Positions 7,933 to 17,571 are shown, counted from the first letter of the stretch. The stretch: DNA of 32,553 nucleotides from an uncultured Clostridia bacterium (GCA_944349615.1 CALVNK010000006.1:1-32553); one strand, 5' to 3'. Notes: a model not told the origin generated them from the letters alone. Numbers and translations: made by a program.

Positions 7933-8322
7933 ATGGCTACAAGAATTAGACAAAAGGCTCAAAAGCGTAAAGAACAAATTAAGAAGCCTTACGCTATAGC
8001 AAAATATATTAGAATGAGCCCATCAAAAATCACTTATATCCTTGACCTTATTAGAGGCAAGAAGGCACTTGAAGCAAGAGCAATCCTTGCAAATATGCCA
8101 GATAAAGGCGCTTTTGAAAGCTTGAAAGTTTTGAATAGTGCTATCGCGAATGCAGAAAACAACATGGGCAAAAATGCAGATAGCCTATATGTAAGCGAAA
8201 CTTATGTTACAAGTGGACCTCAATTTAGAAGAATGAGTGCAAGAGCAAAAGGTTCGGGCAACATAATACTCAAAAGGACTTCACACATCACTATTGTGCT
8301 TGATGAAGTGGTAGGAGGTTAA
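7933..8322 (+). CDS. rplV: 50S ribosomal protein L22
   Basis: Binds all 23S domains and lines the exit tunnel. It has 129 residues, slightly longer than usual because of a basic N-terminal extension (MATRIRQKAQKRKEQIKKP) before the canonical AIAKYIRMSPSKITYILDLI. The tunnel hairpin is at about 85-105 and the C-terminus ends HITIVLDEVVGG. The ribosome binding site for rpsC is inside its last codons. Confidence 0.96.
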   Translation: MATRIRQKAQKRKEQIKKPYAIAKYIRMSPSKITYILDLIRGKKALEARAILANMPDKGAFESLKVLNSAIANAENNMGKNADSLYVSETYVTSGPQFRRMSARAKGSGNIILKRTSHITIVLDEVVGG

Positions 8323-8323
8323 G

Positions 8324-8995
8324 ATGGGACAAAAAGTTAGTCCAATAGGACTTAGATTAGGAATAAACAAAGATTGGAATTCAACTTGGTATGCAGATAA
8401 GAAAACTTTTGCTATCAACCTTAAAGAAGACCAAGATATCAAGAATACCTTGATGAAAAAGTATAAGGCTTGCTCAATTTCAAAGATCACTATTGAAAGA
8501 ACAAGCGGAAAACTTACTGTTAACATCTTCACTGCTAAACCAGGCATGATCATCGGAGCAAAAGGTGCTGGCATTGAAGTTATCAAGAAAGACATTACAA
8601 AACTCATTAGACCTGTAAAACTCTTAGTTGTAAATGTTAAGGAAATCAAAAAACCTGATCTTGATGCTCAACTCGTTGCAGAGTCAATCGCATCTCAACT
8701 TGAAAAGCGTGTTGCTGCAAAGAGAGCATTAAAGCAAGCAGTTGAAAGAGTTATGAAGGCAGGCGCTAAAGGTTGTAAAGTTCAAGTTAGCGGTGTGCTT
8801 TTGAAAGCAAATGAAAAGGCACAAACCGAAAAACAATTTAGGGGGAGCGTGCCACTTCATACACTAAGAGCAGACATTGACTATGGCGAAGCTGCAGCAT
8901 ATACACTTATCGGAAAGATCGGTGTAAAATGCTGGATTTACAAAGGCGAGATACTCGGTGGTAAGCCTGCTGATAAAAAAGGAGGAAACGAATAA
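8324..8995 (+). CDS. rpsC: 30S ribosomal protein S3
   Basis: Forms part of the mRNA entry site and helicase ring. It has 223 residues: N-terminal [20 protein letters not shown], a KH type-2 domain (about 40-110) with the GAKG loop, and the C-terminal S3 domain. The start is one base after the rplV stop; the stop overlaps rplP by one base (TAATG). Confidence 0.97.
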   Translation: MGQKVSPIGLRLGINKDWNSTWYADKKTFAINLKEDQDIKNTLMKKYKACSISKITIERTSGKLTVNIFTAKPGMIIGAKGAGIEVIKKDITKLIRPVKLLVVNVKEIKKPDLDAQLVAESIASQLEKRVAAKRALKQAVERVMKAGAKGCKVQVSGVLLKANEKAQTEKQFRGSVPLHTLRADIDYGEAAAYTLIGKIGVKCWIYKGEILGGKPADKKGGNE

Positions 8996-9435
8996 TGTTA
9001 ATGCCTAAAAGAGTAAAGAGAAGAAAGGTGTTTAGAGGCAGAATGACAGGAAAAGCAACTCGCGGAAATACTCTTGCATACGGCTCTTATGGCATTATCG
9101 CTACAGAGCCTTGCTGGATTAAATCTAACCAAATTGAAGCTGCCAGAATTGCTCTTACTAGATACACTAGAAGAGATGGTAAAGTTTGGATTAAGATTTT
9201 CCCTGACAAGCCAGTAACTAAGAAACCTGCTGAAACTCGTATGGGTTCTGGTAAAGGTTCTCCTGAATTCTGGGTTGCAGTTGTTAAACCTGGCAGAGTG
9301 CTTTTTGAACTTGAAGGGGTAAGTGAAGAAGTTGCAAAAGAAGCACTTAGACTTGCTGGACACAAACTTCCATGTAAAGTAAAATTTATCAAAAAAGAAG
9401 AAAATGCAAAAGGTGGTGTGGAAGATGAAAATTAA
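8995..9435 (+). CDS. rplP: 50S ribosomal protein L16
   Basis: Contacts A- and P-site tRNA. It has 146 residues. The start [17 protein letters not shown] at ATG 8995 fits Bacillota L16 proteins; a second ATG at 9001 would remove two residues. The conserved [20 protein letters not shown] segment is intact. Its last 11 bases overlap rpmC. Confidence 0.97.
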   Translation: MLMPKRVKRRKVFRGRMTGKATRGNTLAYGSYGIIATEPCWIKSNQIEAARIALTRYTRRDGKVWIKIFPDKPVTKKPAETRMGSGKGSPEFWVAVVKPGRVLFELEGVSEEVAKEALRLAGHKLPCKVKFIKKEENAKGGVEDEN

Positions 9436-9643
9436 TGAAATTAAATATCTATCTGTTAGCGAGTTAAACGCAAAACTCAAAGAACTAAACAGTGAATTAT
9501 TCAATCTTCGTTTCTCTCACGCTACTAGATCTCTTACAAATCCTATGGCTATCCACAATGTAAAAAAGGATATCGCAAGGGTTAAGACAGTAATCAGAGA
9601 AAAAGAATTAGAAAGCAAGGGAGGAAATGATGGAAACAAGTAG
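9425..9643 (+). CDS. rpmC: 50S ribosomal protein L29
   Basis: Small helical-hairpin protein next to the tunnel exit. It has 72 residues with the conserved [17 protein letters not shown] region. The start is ATG 9425 with a GGTGG-type ribosome binding site, overlapping rplP by 11 bases. Its end overlaps rpsQ. Confidence 0.95.
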   Translation: MKINEIKYLSVSELNAKLKELNSELFNLRFSHATRSLTNPMAIHNVKKDIARVKTVIREKELESKGGNDGNK

Positions 9644-9893
9644 AAATGCAAGAATTACTCGCGTTGGCGAAGTAGTTAGCGCTGGAAAGATGGACAAAAC
9701 TATTGTTGTTAAAGTCATTTCCAGAGTAAAAGACCCAATCTATAAAAAAGTCGTACAAAAATCTAAAAAGTTCAAGGCTCATGATGAAAACAATGAGTGC
9801 GGAATTGGCGACAGAGTGCTTATTATGGAAACTAGACCAATAAGTAAAGACAAACACTTCCGTCTTGTTAAAATCATTGAGAAGGCTAAGTAA
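9630..9893 (+). CDS. rpsQ: 30S ribosomal protein S17
   Basis: Primary 16S-binding OB-fold protein. It has 87 residues, with [19 protein letters not shown] and the [20 protein letters not shown] block. Two adjacent ATG codons exist. ATG 9630 is preferred because GGAGG ends at 9624, giving five bases of spacing instead of two. It overlaps the rpmC end by 14 bases. Confidence 0.95.
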   Translation: METSRNARITRVGEVVSAGKMDKTIVVKVISRVKDPIYKKVVQKSKKFKAHDENNECGIGDRVLIMETRPISKDKHFRLVKIIEKAK

Positions 9894-9905
9894 GGAGGAC
9901 GCACT

Positions 9906-10274
9906 ATGATTCAACCTCAAACAAGATTAAAAGTTGCCGATAATACAGGCGCTAAAGAGATTATGTGTATAAGAGTTCTTGGTGGTTCTTTTAGAAGAAG
10001 TGGCAACATCGGTGATGTTATCGTTGCTTCTGTTAAAAAGGCAATCCCTGGCGGAACTGTTAAGAAAGGTGATGTAGTTAAGGCAGTTATCGTTCGTTCT
10101 TCTAAAGGCCTTAGAAGACAAGATGGCTCTCATATTAGATTTGATGATAATGCTGCTGTTATTATCGACAATCAAAAACAGCCAAAGGGTACTCGTGTGT
10201 TTGGACCTATCGCTAGAGAACTTCGTGACAAGGGATATATGAAAATCATCTCTCTTGCACCAGATGTTGTTTAA
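9906..10274 (+). CDS. rplN: 50S ribosomal protein L14
   Basis: Lies at the subunit interface (bridge B8) and binds the silencing factor RsfS. At 122 residues it has exact family length, with [20 protein letters not shown] and the C-terminal [20 protein letters not shown]. It follows an AAGGAGG site. Confidence 0.98.
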   Translation: MIQPQTRLKVADNTGAKEIMCIRVLGGSFRRSGNIGDVIVASVKKAIPGGTVKKGDVVKAVIVRSSKGLRRQDGSHIRFDDNAAVIIDNQKQPKGTRVFGPIARELRDKGYMKIISLAPDVV

Positions 10275-10292
10275 AAGGAGCGCGGATTAGAT

Positions 10293-11006
10293 ATGAAGAT
10301 GACAATTAAAACTGGCGATAATGTTCTTGTTATCGCAGGTAAAGATAAAGGCAAAACAGGAAAAGTTAGCGCTGTAATAGTAGATTCAAACAAAGTGGTA
10401 GTTGATGGCGTAAACATCATTACAAAACACAAAAAGCCTAGAACTCAACAGGATAAGGGTGGAATTATTAAGAAATCTGCTCCTATCGAAGCTTCAAATG
10501 TACTTGTTATTTGTCCAGTTTGCGGAAAGGCAACACGCGTTGCTCATGCTGAAATTGATGGCAAAAAGGTACGCTCTTGCAAAAAATGTGGAGCAAGCCT
10601 TGATAAAGAGTATGTAAAACAAACAAAGAAAGAAGCTAAAAAAGCAATTAAGGCAAGCGAGCTTAAAGGTGCTTCCCTTAAGGCAACTAAAAAGGCTGAA
10701 AAAGTTGAAGAAGTTAAAGAAGTAATAGAAGAGGCAAGCGAAAAGTCAGCAAGCAAAGCTAAGACTTCAGCAAAAAGCACAACTGCTAAAAAGGCAACTT
10801 CAAAGACAACTTCATCAAAAGAAGAAACAAAATCAGCATCTAAGTCAACTAGCAAGGCAAAAACTTCAGCAAGCAAAGAGGCAAAAGAAGAAAAGCCTGT
10901 GAAGAAGACTGCTGCTAAAACAAGCAAAGCAAAATCAGCAGAAGGCGAAAGCGAAACAAAGAAAACAACAAAAAAGTCGACAGCATCTAAAAAGGAAACT
11001 AAGTAG
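10293..11006 (+). CDS. rplX: 50S ribosomal protein L24 with a long Lys/Ala/Ser tail
   Basis: L24 initiates 50S assembly. Residues 1-107 are a normal L24: the KOW motif (about 8-35, DNVLVIAGKDKGKTGKV) and a four-cysteine zinc site C74-x2-C77 and C96-x2-C99. Residues 108-237 form a low-complexity tail of Lys, Ala, Ser, Thr and Glu resembling histone-H1-like or SR-like disordered tails, with repeats of SKAKTSA and KTTSK type. Ordinary L24 is about 100-105 residues, so this is more than double. The tail is in frame with no sign of frameshift, and rplE starts nine bases after its end. Confidence 0.93.
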   Translation: MKMTIKTGDNVLVIAGKDKGKTGKVSAVIVDSNKVVVDGVNIITKHKKPRTQQDKGGIIKKSAPIEASNVLVICPVCGKATRVAHAEIDGKKVRSCKKCGASLDKEYVKQTKKEAKKAIKASELKGASLKATKKAEKVEEVKEVIEEASEKSASKAKTSAKSTTAKKATSKTTSSKEETKSASKSTSKAKTSASKEAKEEKPVKKTAAKTSKAKSAEGESETKKTTKKSTASKKETK

Positions 11007-11015
11007 GAGTAAACA

Positions 11016-11567
11016 ATGGCTAAAGAACAAAACAGAATTTTAGAAAAATACAAGAGTGAAATTGTGCCAGCCCTTATCAAACAATTTGGCTATAAAAATG
11101 TCAACGAAGTTCCAAAACTTGAAAAGATTGTTCTCAACATGGGACTTGGCGAAGTTAAAGGCAACTCTAAGAGTTTCAACATTGCTGTAGACGAACTCGC
11201 TGCAATTTCTGGACAAAAACCAATCGTTACAACTGCTAAAAAATCAATCTCTAACTTCGGTTTAAGAGAGGGACAGAAGATTGGTGCTAAAGTCACTTTG
11301 AGAGGAGAAAGAATGTATGAATTCTTTGACAAACTCACAGCAATCGCACTCCCAAAAGTGAGAGACTTTAGAGGTATTTCCGATAAGTCATTCGATGGCA
11401 GAGGAAATTATTCAATGGGAATTAAGGAACAACTTATTTTCCCTGAAATCGTATATGAAAAAGTCGAAAAAATTAGAGGTTTTGATATTACTTTTGTAAC
11501 TACCGCTAAAACTGACGAAGAAGCAAAAGCGCTACTTTCAGCACTTGGACTTCCTTTCGCTAAATAG
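11016..11567 (+). CDS. rplE: 50S ribosomal protein L5
   Basis: Binds 5S rRNA and contacts P-site tRNA and S13. It has 183 residues, with the conserved [19 protein letters not shown], a [15 protein letters not shown] stretch and [20 protein letters not shown]. It is coupled closely to rplX and rpsN. Confidence 0.97.
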   Translation: MAKEQNRILEKYKSEIVPALIKQFGYKNVNEVPKLEKIVLNMGLGEVKGNSKSFNIAVDELAAISGQKPIVTTAKKSISNFGLREGQKIGAKVTLRGERMYEFFDKLTAIALPKVRDFRGISDKSFDGRGNYSMGIKEQLIFPEIVYEKVEKIRGFDITFVTTAKTDEEAKALLSALGLPFAK

Positions 11568-11578
11568 GAGATCATTTT

Positions 11579-11764
11579 ATGGCAAAGAAAGCATTAGTTG
11601 AAAAACAAAAAAGAACACAAAAGTACAAAACACGCGCATATACCCGTTGCTCACTCTGTGGCAGACCTCATGCCGTACTTCGCAAGTATGGTATCTGCAG
11701 AATCTGCTTTAGAGAACTTGCAAACAAGGGTGAAATTCCTGGCGTTAGAAAATCTAGTTGGTAA
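11579..11764 (+). CDS. rpsN: 30S ribosomal protein S14, zinc-binding short form
   Basis: The 61-residue type Z S14 with C24-x2-C27 and C40-x2-C43 zinc ligands ([20 protein letters not shown]). This short form is the usual housekeeping S14 of many Gram-positive bacteria. It lies in the standard place between rplE and rpsH. Confidence 0.97.
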   Translation: MAKKALVEKQKRTQKYKTRAYTRCSLCGRPHAVLRKYGICRICFRELANKGEIPGVRKSSW

Positions 11765-11778
11765 GAGAGGAGGAAAAA

Positions 11779-12177
11779 ATGTTAGTTACAGATCCAATTG
11801 CAGATATGCTTACTAGAATTAGAAATGCGATCATGGTTAAACATGAACAAGTTTCAATTCCTGCATCAAACGAGAAAAGAGCAATAGCAAAAATCCTTCT
11901 TGATGAAGGCTATATTGTAGAATATAATGAAGTGGAAGAAAATGGTCATAAAAACATCACAATCACTCTTAAATATGATGAAAGTGGTGACAGCGTAATA
12001 CAGGGACTTAAAAGAATATCTAAACCTGGACTTAGAATATACGCACAAAAAGATAAACTTCCAAAGGTTATAAGCGGACTTGGAATCGCTATCATTTCTA
12101 CAAACAAGGGTATTGTTACTGATAAACAGGCAAGAAAACTTGGTGTAGGTGGCGAAGTGCTCGCTTATGTATGGTAA
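11779..12177 (+). CDS. rpsH: 30S ribosomal protein S8
   Basis: Primary 16S-binding protein and regulator of the spc operon in E. coli. It has 132 residues, [20 protein letters not shown] to [13 protein letters not shown]. The start is ATG 11779, five bases after GGAGG (11769-11773). The frame is open seven codons upstream, but that stretch overlaps the S14 end and the ribosome binding site. Confidence 0.97.
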   Translation: MLVTDPIADMLTRIRNAIMVKHEQVSIPASNEKRAIAKILLDEGYIVEYNEVEENGHKNITITLKYDESGDSVIQGLKRISKPGLRIYAQKDKLPKVISGLGIAIISTNKGIVTDKQARKLGVGGEVLAYVW

Positions 12178-12188
12178 AGGAGGGTGTT

Positions 12189-12737
12189 ATGTCAAGAATA
12201 GGTAAGGAAATTATAGTTATGCCAAACGGCGTATCTGCAAAACTTGAAAACTCCTCTTTAACAGTGACAGGTCCAAAAGGCACTCTTTCAATGCAGATGG
12301 ACGATGTCATTAAAGCAAACATTGATGGACAAAATCTTTCATTTGAAATTGCAAAACAAACTCAAACCGCAAATGCAAAGCACGGTCTTTACAGAGCGCT
12401 TGCAAACAATATGGTAAAGGGTGTTAGCGAAGGCTTTACAAAGTCGCTCTTAATTTCAGGTGTAGGTTATAAAGCAAGTGTAAGTGGAAATAAACTTGTT
12501 ATGAACCTTGGATTTTCTCACAATGTAGAAGTTGAAATTCCTAGTGATCTTCAAGTTGCTTGTCCAAGCGCAACTGAAATCAAAATCTCGGGAATTGACA
12601 AACAAAAAGTTGGACAATTTGCTTCAAATATAAGAGATATAAGACCTGTTGAACCATATCATGGTTATGGTGTTAGATACTCTGATGAAGTAGTTATAAG
12701 AAAAGTCGGAAAAGCCGCTGGTAAAGGTAAGAAATAG
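12189..12737 (+). CDS. rplF: 50S ribosomal protein L6
   Basis: Binds near the sarcin-ricin loop. It has 182 residues, starts [20 protein letters not shown] and includes the C-terminal [20 protein letters not shown] signature. The start is ATG 12189, five bases after GGAGG (12179-12183), not the upstream in-frame ATG at 12171, which lies in the rpsH end. Confidence 0.97.
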   Translation: MSRIGKEIIVMPNGVSAKLENSSLTVTGPKGTLSMQMDDVIKANIDGQNLSFEIAKQTQTANAKHGLYRALANNMVKGVSEGFTKSLLISGVGYKASVSGNKLVMNLGFSHNVEVEIPSDLQVACPSATEIKISGIDKQKVGQFASNIRDIRPVEPYHGYGVRYSDEVVIRKVGKAAGKGKK

Positions 12738-12748
12738 GAGAAACTTCA

Positions 12749-13117
12749 ATGATTAACAAAATAGATAAAAATTCAGTTAGACAGGTTCGTCATAAGAGAG
12801 TTAGAAACAAAGTTGTTGGATCAAGTGTAAAGCCACGCCTTTGCGTATATCGTAGTTTGAGCCAAATCTACGCTCAAATCATAGATGACGAGAAGGGAGT
12901 AACTCTTGCTAGCGCATCAACTCTTGAAAAACCAATCAGTGCTTTATGCGAAGGCAAGTCAAAGAGTGAGCAGGCTAAGATTGTTGGAACAGAAATTGCT
13001 AAAAGAGCGTTTGAGAAGAATATCAGCGAAGTTGTGTTCGATAGAGGCGGCTATCTCTACATAGGTAGAGTGCAAGCTTTGGCAGACGGCGCAAGAGAAG
13101 CCGGACTAAAATTCTAG
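12749..13117 (+). CDS. rplR: 50S ribosomal protein L18
   Basis: Binds 5S rRNA with L5. It has 122 residues: a basic N-terminus [20 protein letters not shown], the RLCVYRS motif and a C-terminal end [17 protein letters not shown]. It sits 11 bases from rplF and nine from rpsE. Confidence 0.97.
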   Translation: MINKIDKNSVRQVRHKRVRNKVVGSSVKPRLCVYRSLSQIYAQIIDDEKGVTLASASTLEKPISALCEGKSKSEQAKIVGTEIAKRAFEKNISEVVFDRGGYLYIGRVQALADGAREAGLKF

Positions 13118-13126
13118 GAGGAAATC

Positions 13127-13735
13127 ATGGCAGAAAATGAACAAATCAATGTAGAAAATACAGTAGAAAATGCCACAGCTGAAGGCAAAGAGGTTTCTAG
13201 GTCTAAGAAATCAGCAGGCTTCAAGAAAGCCGATAGACGCGAGAGAGCACCTAAAAAAGAAGCAAGCGAGTTTGATAAGCGTGTAGTTTCTGTAAGACGA
13301 GTTACAAAGGTTGTCAAAGGCGGAAGAACTTTAAAGTTCTCAGCGCTAGTTGTCGTTGGCGACAAGAAAGGCAGAGTTGGGCTTGGTATTGGCAAGAGCA
13401 GAGAAGTAAGTTCTGCAATTGAAAAGGCTACTACTATTGCTAAGAAGAACATGAAGACTATTCCTATCGTTGATGGCACTATCCCTCATGAAACAACAGG
13501 AAAATTCTCAGCAACAAACATTCTCTTGTTGCCAGCTCCAGAAGGTACCGGTGTTATCGCTGGCGGTTCTGCGCGTGCGGTAATTGAACTTGCTGGAATC
13601 AAGAACATTGTTACTAAAAGACATGGCTCTTCAAATAAAATCAACTGCGTTAAGGCTACCATGAGCGGTCTATTAAATCTTAAAACTAAAGAAGAAATAG
13701 CAAGACGCCGTGGCAAGTCGGTAGACGAAATTTAA
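13127..13735 (+). CDS. rpsE: 30S ribosomal protein S5
   Basis: Part of the mRNA entry tunnel and involved in decoding fidelity. It has 202 residues. The core (about 45-200) has the double-stranded RNA-binding fold ([20 protein letters not shown]) and the C-terminal [16 protein letters not shown] region. About 40 extra N-terminal residues are acidic, then basic, and probably disordered. Confidence 0.96.
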   Translation: MAENEQINVENTVENATAEGKEVSRSKKSAGFKKADRRERAPKKEASEFDKRVVSVRRVTKVVKGGRTLKFSALVVVGDKKGRVGLGIGKSREVSSAIEKATTIAKKNMKTIPIVDGTIPHETTGKFSATNILLLPAPEGTGVIAGGSARAVIELAGIKNIVTKRHGSSNKINCVKATMSGLLNLKTKEEIARRRGKSVDEI

Positions 13736-13746
13736 GGGAGGAAAGT

Positions 13747-13938
13747 ATGGCAAAGAAAGAAAAAATGCTAAAAGTGACTTGGGTGAGAAGTACAATTGGC
13801 TACAATTCAAAACAAAGCCTTATCATCGAAGCACTTGGCTTTAAGAAACTTAACCAAACAAGAATGCTCCCTGATAATGATTCCATAAGAGGAAGCCTTC
13901 ATCACGTGGCTCACCTTGTAAAAGTGGAAGAGATTTAG
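13747..13938 (+). CDS. rpmD: 50S ribosomal protein L30
   Basis: It has 63 residues, with the conserved LKVTWVRSTIGYNSKQSLII and GFKKLNQTRMLPDNDSIRGS blocks. The start is ATG 13747 behind GGGAGG. A later ATG (residue 7) would trim it to the E. coli-like length. It lies between rpsE and rplO as usual. Confidence 0.96.
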   Translation: MAKKEKMLKVTWVRSTIGYNSKQSLIIEALGFKKLNQTRMLPDNDSIRGSLHHVAHLVKVEEI

Positions 13939-13946
13939 GAGGCGAT

Positions 13947-14393
13947 ATGGAACTTAATAATTTAAAACCAGCCGTAGGTGCTACTACTAAAAAGGTAAGA
14001 GTTGGTCGTGGCATTGGAAGCGGAATAGGCAAGACAAGCGGAAAAGGTCACAAGGGACAAAATGCTCGTAGTGGCGGTGGAGTAAGACCTGGATTTGAAG
14101 GTGGAAATATCCCTCTTATCCGTAAACTCCCTATGCGAGGCTTCAACAACAAGAACTTCGCTAAGAGATATGCTTGTGTAAATGTTGGGGATCTTGAAGC
14201 ATTTGAAGCAAATGCAGTTATAGATCAAGAACTTCTCTATCAAACAAGATTTATCGGAAAGAGATCAGAGTATGGTCTTAAAATCTTAGGCGATGGAAAT
14301 TTAAGCAAGCCACTTACAATTAGATGCAATAAAGTTACAAAACAAGCAAGAGAAAAAATCGAGAAAGTTGGTGGTAAAATAGAGGAGTTGTAA
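13947..14393 (+). CDS. rplO: 50S ribosomal protein L15
   Basis: Late-assembly 50S protein. It has 148 residues, with the glycine-rich, RNA-threading N-terminal arm GRGIGSGIGKTSGKGHKGQN and the RPGFEGGNIPLIRKLPMRGF block. The stop overlaps the secY start by one base (TAATG), which links ribosomal protein and translocon synthesis. Confidence 0.97.
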   Translation: MELNNLKPAVGATTKKVRVGRGIGSGIGKTSGKGHKGQNARSGGGVRPGFEGGNIPLIRKLPMRGFNNKNFAKRYACVNVGDLEAFEANAVIDQELLYQTRFIGKRSEYGLKILGDGNLSKPLTIRCNKVTKQAREKIEKVGGKIEEL

Positions 14394-15679
14394 TGTTTAG
14401 AACGATTATAGACGCATTTAAAATAAAAGAAATAAGGAATAAGATTTTAATCACACTCCTTCTTCTTTTTGTGTATAGGTTAGGTTGCTGGTTGCCTTGC
14501 ATCGGATTTAATACTTCAGCAATCTTTGAAGGAAGTTCAGGCTTTGGCTTCTTTGACCTTATGAATATGGTCAGTGGTGATGCACTTTATAACTGTTCGG
14601 TGCTGGCGCTTGGCGTTTCGCCTTATATTACTGCATCAATTGTTATTCAACTGCTCACTGTCGCTATTCCTGCACTTGAAAAATTATCAAAAAGTGGTGA
14701 AGACGGAAGAAGAAAAATCAGTTTCTATACAAGAATTGCGGCTCTCGTTTTAGCTATCGCTCAAGCGATTGGTATTGTCGTTGCCTACTCAGACAGCATT
14801 GATCCAAACCTTCTTGGTATGCCTAGATGGCTTGTAGGAGCAGGTGTTGTGCTTATCATGGTGGCAGGTGCAATGTTCACCGTTTGGCTTGGCGAGCGTA
14901 TCACCGATCTCGGAATTGGAAATGGTACTTCTCTTTTGATCTTTGTTGGTATTCTATCAACTGCTGGCACAAGTGTTGCTGCTATTATCGAGCAGTGCAC
15001 AGTCGATATCACATATATTTGGTATCTTGTACTTTTCATTGTTGCAATAATTGCAATCTTCGCACTCATCGTTTTTGTCGATGGTGGAGAAAGACGAGTC
15101 CATGTGCAGTATGCAAAACAGATCAAGGGAAGAAGAATGTATGGCGGTCAAAGCAATTATATTCCTATTAGGGTCAACGCCACAGGCGTTATGCCAATCA
15201 TATTTGCTTCGGCACTTTTAACATTCCCACAACTTATCATCTCAATTTTCTGGCCAAATGTAACTTGGTATAGCGACTGGCTTGGGACAAACTCATGGCT
15301 TTATATAGTTCTTACAGCAGTGCTAATTTTGGTATTCTCATTCTTCTATTCAAAGATTTCCTTTGATCCAGATGATATCGCAAAGAGAATTCAACAGCAG
15401 GGCGGAACTATACCGGGAATAAGAGCAGGAAAACTCACCAGTGAGTATTTAGGTAGAATTTCTACTAGAATTACATTTTTTGGAGCAATCTTCCTTGCGA
15501 TAATCGCACTTATTCCATCACTTGCATTTAAGGCTATTGGTGATTATGCGGGCGCTTCAGTGCTTATAAACGCATTCTCAGCAACAGGTCTTATGATCGT
15601 TGTTTCGGTTGCACTAGAACTTGAAAAACAACTATCAGCACAGATGTTTGTAAGAAATCATAAAGGATTTTTAAGTTAA
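14393..15679 (+). CDS. secY: Protein translocase channel subunit SecY
   Basis: Forms the protein-conducting channel in the cytoplasmic membrane with SecE and SecG. It has 428 residues with about ten hydrophobic segments; the first starts near residue 17 (ILITLLLLFVYRLGCWLPCI) and the plug region follows. The ITDLGIGNGTSLLIFVGI motif and the cytoplasmic loop GGERRVHVQYAKQ are present. A 254-base gap with inverted repeats then separates it from adk. Confidence 0.97.
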   Translation: MFRTIIDAFKIKEIRNKILITLLLLFVYRLGCWLPCIGFNTSAIFEGSSGFGFFDLMNMVSGDALYNCSVLALGVSPYITASIVIQLLTVAIPALEKLSKSGEDGRRKISFYTRIAALVLAIAQAIGIVVAYSDSIDPNLLGMPRWLVGAGVVLIMVAGAMFTVWLGERITDLGIGNGTSLLIFVGILSTAGTSVAAIIEQCTVDITYIWYLVLFIVAIIAIFALIVFVDGGERRVHVQYAKQIKGRRMYGGQSNYIPIRVNATGVMPIIFASALLTFPQLIISIFWPNVTWYSDWLGTNSWLYIVLTAVLILVFSFFYSKISFDPDDIAKRIQQQGGTIPGIRAGKLTSEYLGRISTRITFFGAIFLAIIALIPSLAFKAIGDYAGASVLINAFSATGLMIVVSVALELEKQLSAQMFVRNHKGFLS

Positions 15680-15691
15680 TTAAGGCATTTC

Positions 15692-15807
15692 TAGTAAAGC
15701 ATGCTTTACTAAAAGGCATAGCAATCTTTTTTGGAAAGTCGGTCTAAAGTTAAATTTTGATAGGCAATTCAAAAAAGATTGCAAAGATTATCTTATATAA
15801 GATAATC
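15692..15807. repeat. Stack of three inverted repeats between secY and adk
   Basis: Three adjacent perfect inverted repeats. A 20-base palindrome TAGTAAAGCATGCTTTACTA lies at 15692-15711, flanked by AAGGCAT on both sides (15682-15688, 15713-15719). GCAATCTTTTTTG (15721-15733) pairs with CAAAAAAGATTGC (15770-15782). GATTATCTTA (15786-15795) pairs with TAAGATAATC (15798-15807). None is followed by a strong T-tract. They may act in RNA processing or partial termination within the operon, or be a small repeat insertion. Confidence 0.75.
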
Positions 15808-15933
15808 AAAGGATTATATTTTTTAAGGCTTTTAAAATGGATAAAATTATTGATTTTTAAAAGTTAATATTTTATTTTAAAAACAAAAGCAATAAAAAGT
15901 AAAATCAAAAACGAGAAATATCAAGGAGAAAAT

Positions 15934-16545
15934 ATGAAAATCATACTATTAGGTGCACCAGGAAGCGGAAAAGGTACACTTGCAAAAAAGATATCTAAAG
16001 AATATAACATTCCACAAATTTCTACAGGCGATATGTTTAGAACTTGTGTAAAAGAAGAAAGCGAACTTGGCAAAAAAGTAAAATCTATTATGGAAAGTGG
16101 CGCACTCGTGCCAGATGAAGTTACGATTGAAATTGTAAAGGATAGACTTTCTAAAGTTGACTGCAAAAATGGCTTTATCCTAGATGGTTTTCCAAGAACA
16201 ATCTCTCAGGGCGAGGCTCTTGAAAATATTTCTCAAATTGACAAGGTAATTTTAGTTGAACTTGATAATGATATCATCATTGACAGACTTTCATCTAGAA
16301 GAACTTGTCCAAACTGTGGCGAGATTTATTCTTTGAGCGAACTTGAAAATGAAGTTTGCAAAAAGTGTAACTCAAACCTTATTCAGCGTGATGACGATAA
16401 ACCTGAAACCATCAAACATCGTCTGGAAGTTTATGAAAAATCTACCGCACCACTCATAAACTTCTACAGTGACAAACTTGTCAAAGTTTCATCTAGTGGA
16501 ACGCCAGAGGAGACTTTTGAGCAAGTAAAAGCTTTTCTTAATTAA
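15934..16545 (+). CDS. adk: Adenylate kinase
   Basis: Catalyses ATP + AMP to 2 ADP in the cytoplasm. It has 203 residues with the P-loop GAPGSGKGT (7-15), the AMP-binding region STGDMFR (30-36), the DGFPRT motif (84-89) and a zinc-binding LID with C125, C128, C142 and C145, the Gram-positive form. It is about ten residues shorter than the common 214. The start is ATG 15934 behind AAGGAG. Confidence 0.97.
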   Translation: MKIILLGAPGSGKGTLAKKISKEYNIPQISTGDMFRTCVKEESELGKKVKSIMESGALVPDEVTIEIVKDRLSKVDCKNGFILDGFPRTISQGEALENISQIDKVILVELDNDIIIDRLSSRRTCPNCGEIYSLSELENEVCKKCNSNLIQRDDDKPETIKHRLEVYEKSTAPLINFYSDKLVKVSSSGTPEETFEQVKAFLN

Positions 16546-16557
16546 TGGAGGCAAGAT

Positions 16558-17301
16558 TTGAATAATTTAACTCCGTCAGAGCTTGTACTCATGCGCAAGG
16601 CATGCCAGATCACAAGAGATGCATTAAACTATTGTGAAAGCATAATAAAGCCAAATATGACTACACTTGCTCTTGACAAAATGCTAGAAAAGTATATAAT
16701 TGATTGTGGTGGCTATCCCGCAAGCAAGGGCTATGAAGGTTTTCCGGGCGCGACTTGCATTTCAGTAAATGACATGGTCGTACATGGAATACCTAGTGAT
16801 AAAATAGTTCTCAAAGAAGGGGATATTGTCAGCGTGGACATTGTGGTAAGATACAAAGGTTTGTATGGTGACGCGGCTAGGACTTTTCCTGTAGGAAAAA
16901 TCTCACCAGAAAAACAAAGACTTATCGATGTAACCAAACAGTGCTTTTTCGAAGGAATTAAAAATCTTCAAATTGGTTCTAGACTAGGAGAGTTATCACA
17001 CGCGATACAGGCGTATGCTGAAAAGAATGGCTACAGCGTTGTGCGAGAACTCGTAGGTCATGGAATCGGGAAAAGCATGCATGAGCCACCTAATGTGCCA
17101 AACTATGGTAAAGTGACAGATGGTCCAATCGTCACCGAAAATGCCTGCCTTGCTGTCGAGCCTATGATAAACATGGGACGCAAAGAGGTGTGGCTTATCG
17201 AAGATGGCTGGGGCGTGGTCACAAGAGATGGCTTATGTTCGGCTCATTATGAAAACACAGTGCATGTGACTAAAGACGGCATTGAAATTATGACTCTTTA
17301 A
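16558..17301 (+). CDS. map: Methionine aminopeptidase, type I
   Basis: Removes N-terminal methionine from new proteins. It has 247 residues. The metal ligands D94, D105, H168, E201 and E232 are all present, and substrate-binding H76 (VVHGIP) and H175 are conserved. The start is TTG 16558, six bases after GGAGG (16547-16551); no ATG fits. It is coupled to adk (12-base gap) and followed by the KOW gene. Confidence 0.97.
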   Translation: MNNLTPSELVLMRKACQITRDALNYCESIIKPNMTTLALDKMLEKYIIDCGGYPASKGYEGFPGATCISVNDMVVHGIPSDKIVLKEGDIVSVDIVVRYKGLYGDAARTFPVGKISPEKQRLIDVTKQCFFEGIKNLQIGSRLGELSHAIQAYAEKNGYSVVRELVGHGIGKSMHEPPNVPNYGKVTDGPIVTENACLAVEPMINMGRKEVWLIEDGWGVVTRDGLCSAHYENTVHVTKDGIEIMTL

Positions 17302-17310
17302 GGAGAAAAC

Positions 17311-17571
17311 ATGAAGATCGGAAATGTGGTCTTAGCAACCGCTGGCAAGGAGAAGGGGCAGATTTTCGTCATTGTAAAACTAGATGATAAATATGTATAT
17401 CTGTCCGATGGAAAAAGGCTTAAAGCGACAAAGCCTAAGAAAAAAAGTTATAAGCATATTAAAAAATATACTTTAAAGTCGCTAACCGAAAGCGAAGTAC
17501 TTGACAAAAATGAGCGAGTAAACGCAAAGATTCGAAAATTTTTATCTAATATAAGGAGTGAACATGTCTAA
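17311..17571 (+). CDS. KOW-domain RNA-binding protein (L14e-like)
   Basis: An 86-residue basic protein with an N-terminal KOW motif (about 1-33, [19 protein letters not shown]) followed by a lysine-rich [18 protein letters not shown] segment. Proteins of this type between map and infA are a recurring feature of Clostridia and are annotated as L14e-like KOW proteins; a ribosome-associated role is assumed but unproven. The last eight bases overlap infA. Confidence 0.85.
   Translation: MKIGNVVLATAGKEKGQIFVIVKLDDKYVYLSDGKRLKATKPKKKSYKHIKKYTLKSLTESEVLDKNERVNAKIRKFLSNIRSEHV

Noticed and set aside
8998..9504. 168-codon reverse-strand frame over rplP
   Set aside because: It lies entirely opposite L16 and L29, which are well-conserved genes, and has no ribosome binding site.
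10544..11080. 178-codon reverse-strand frame across rplX and the rplE start
   Set aside because: It is the antisense of the low-complexity L24 tail, has no start signal, and its translation is a biased Leu/Val/Phe/Ala string.
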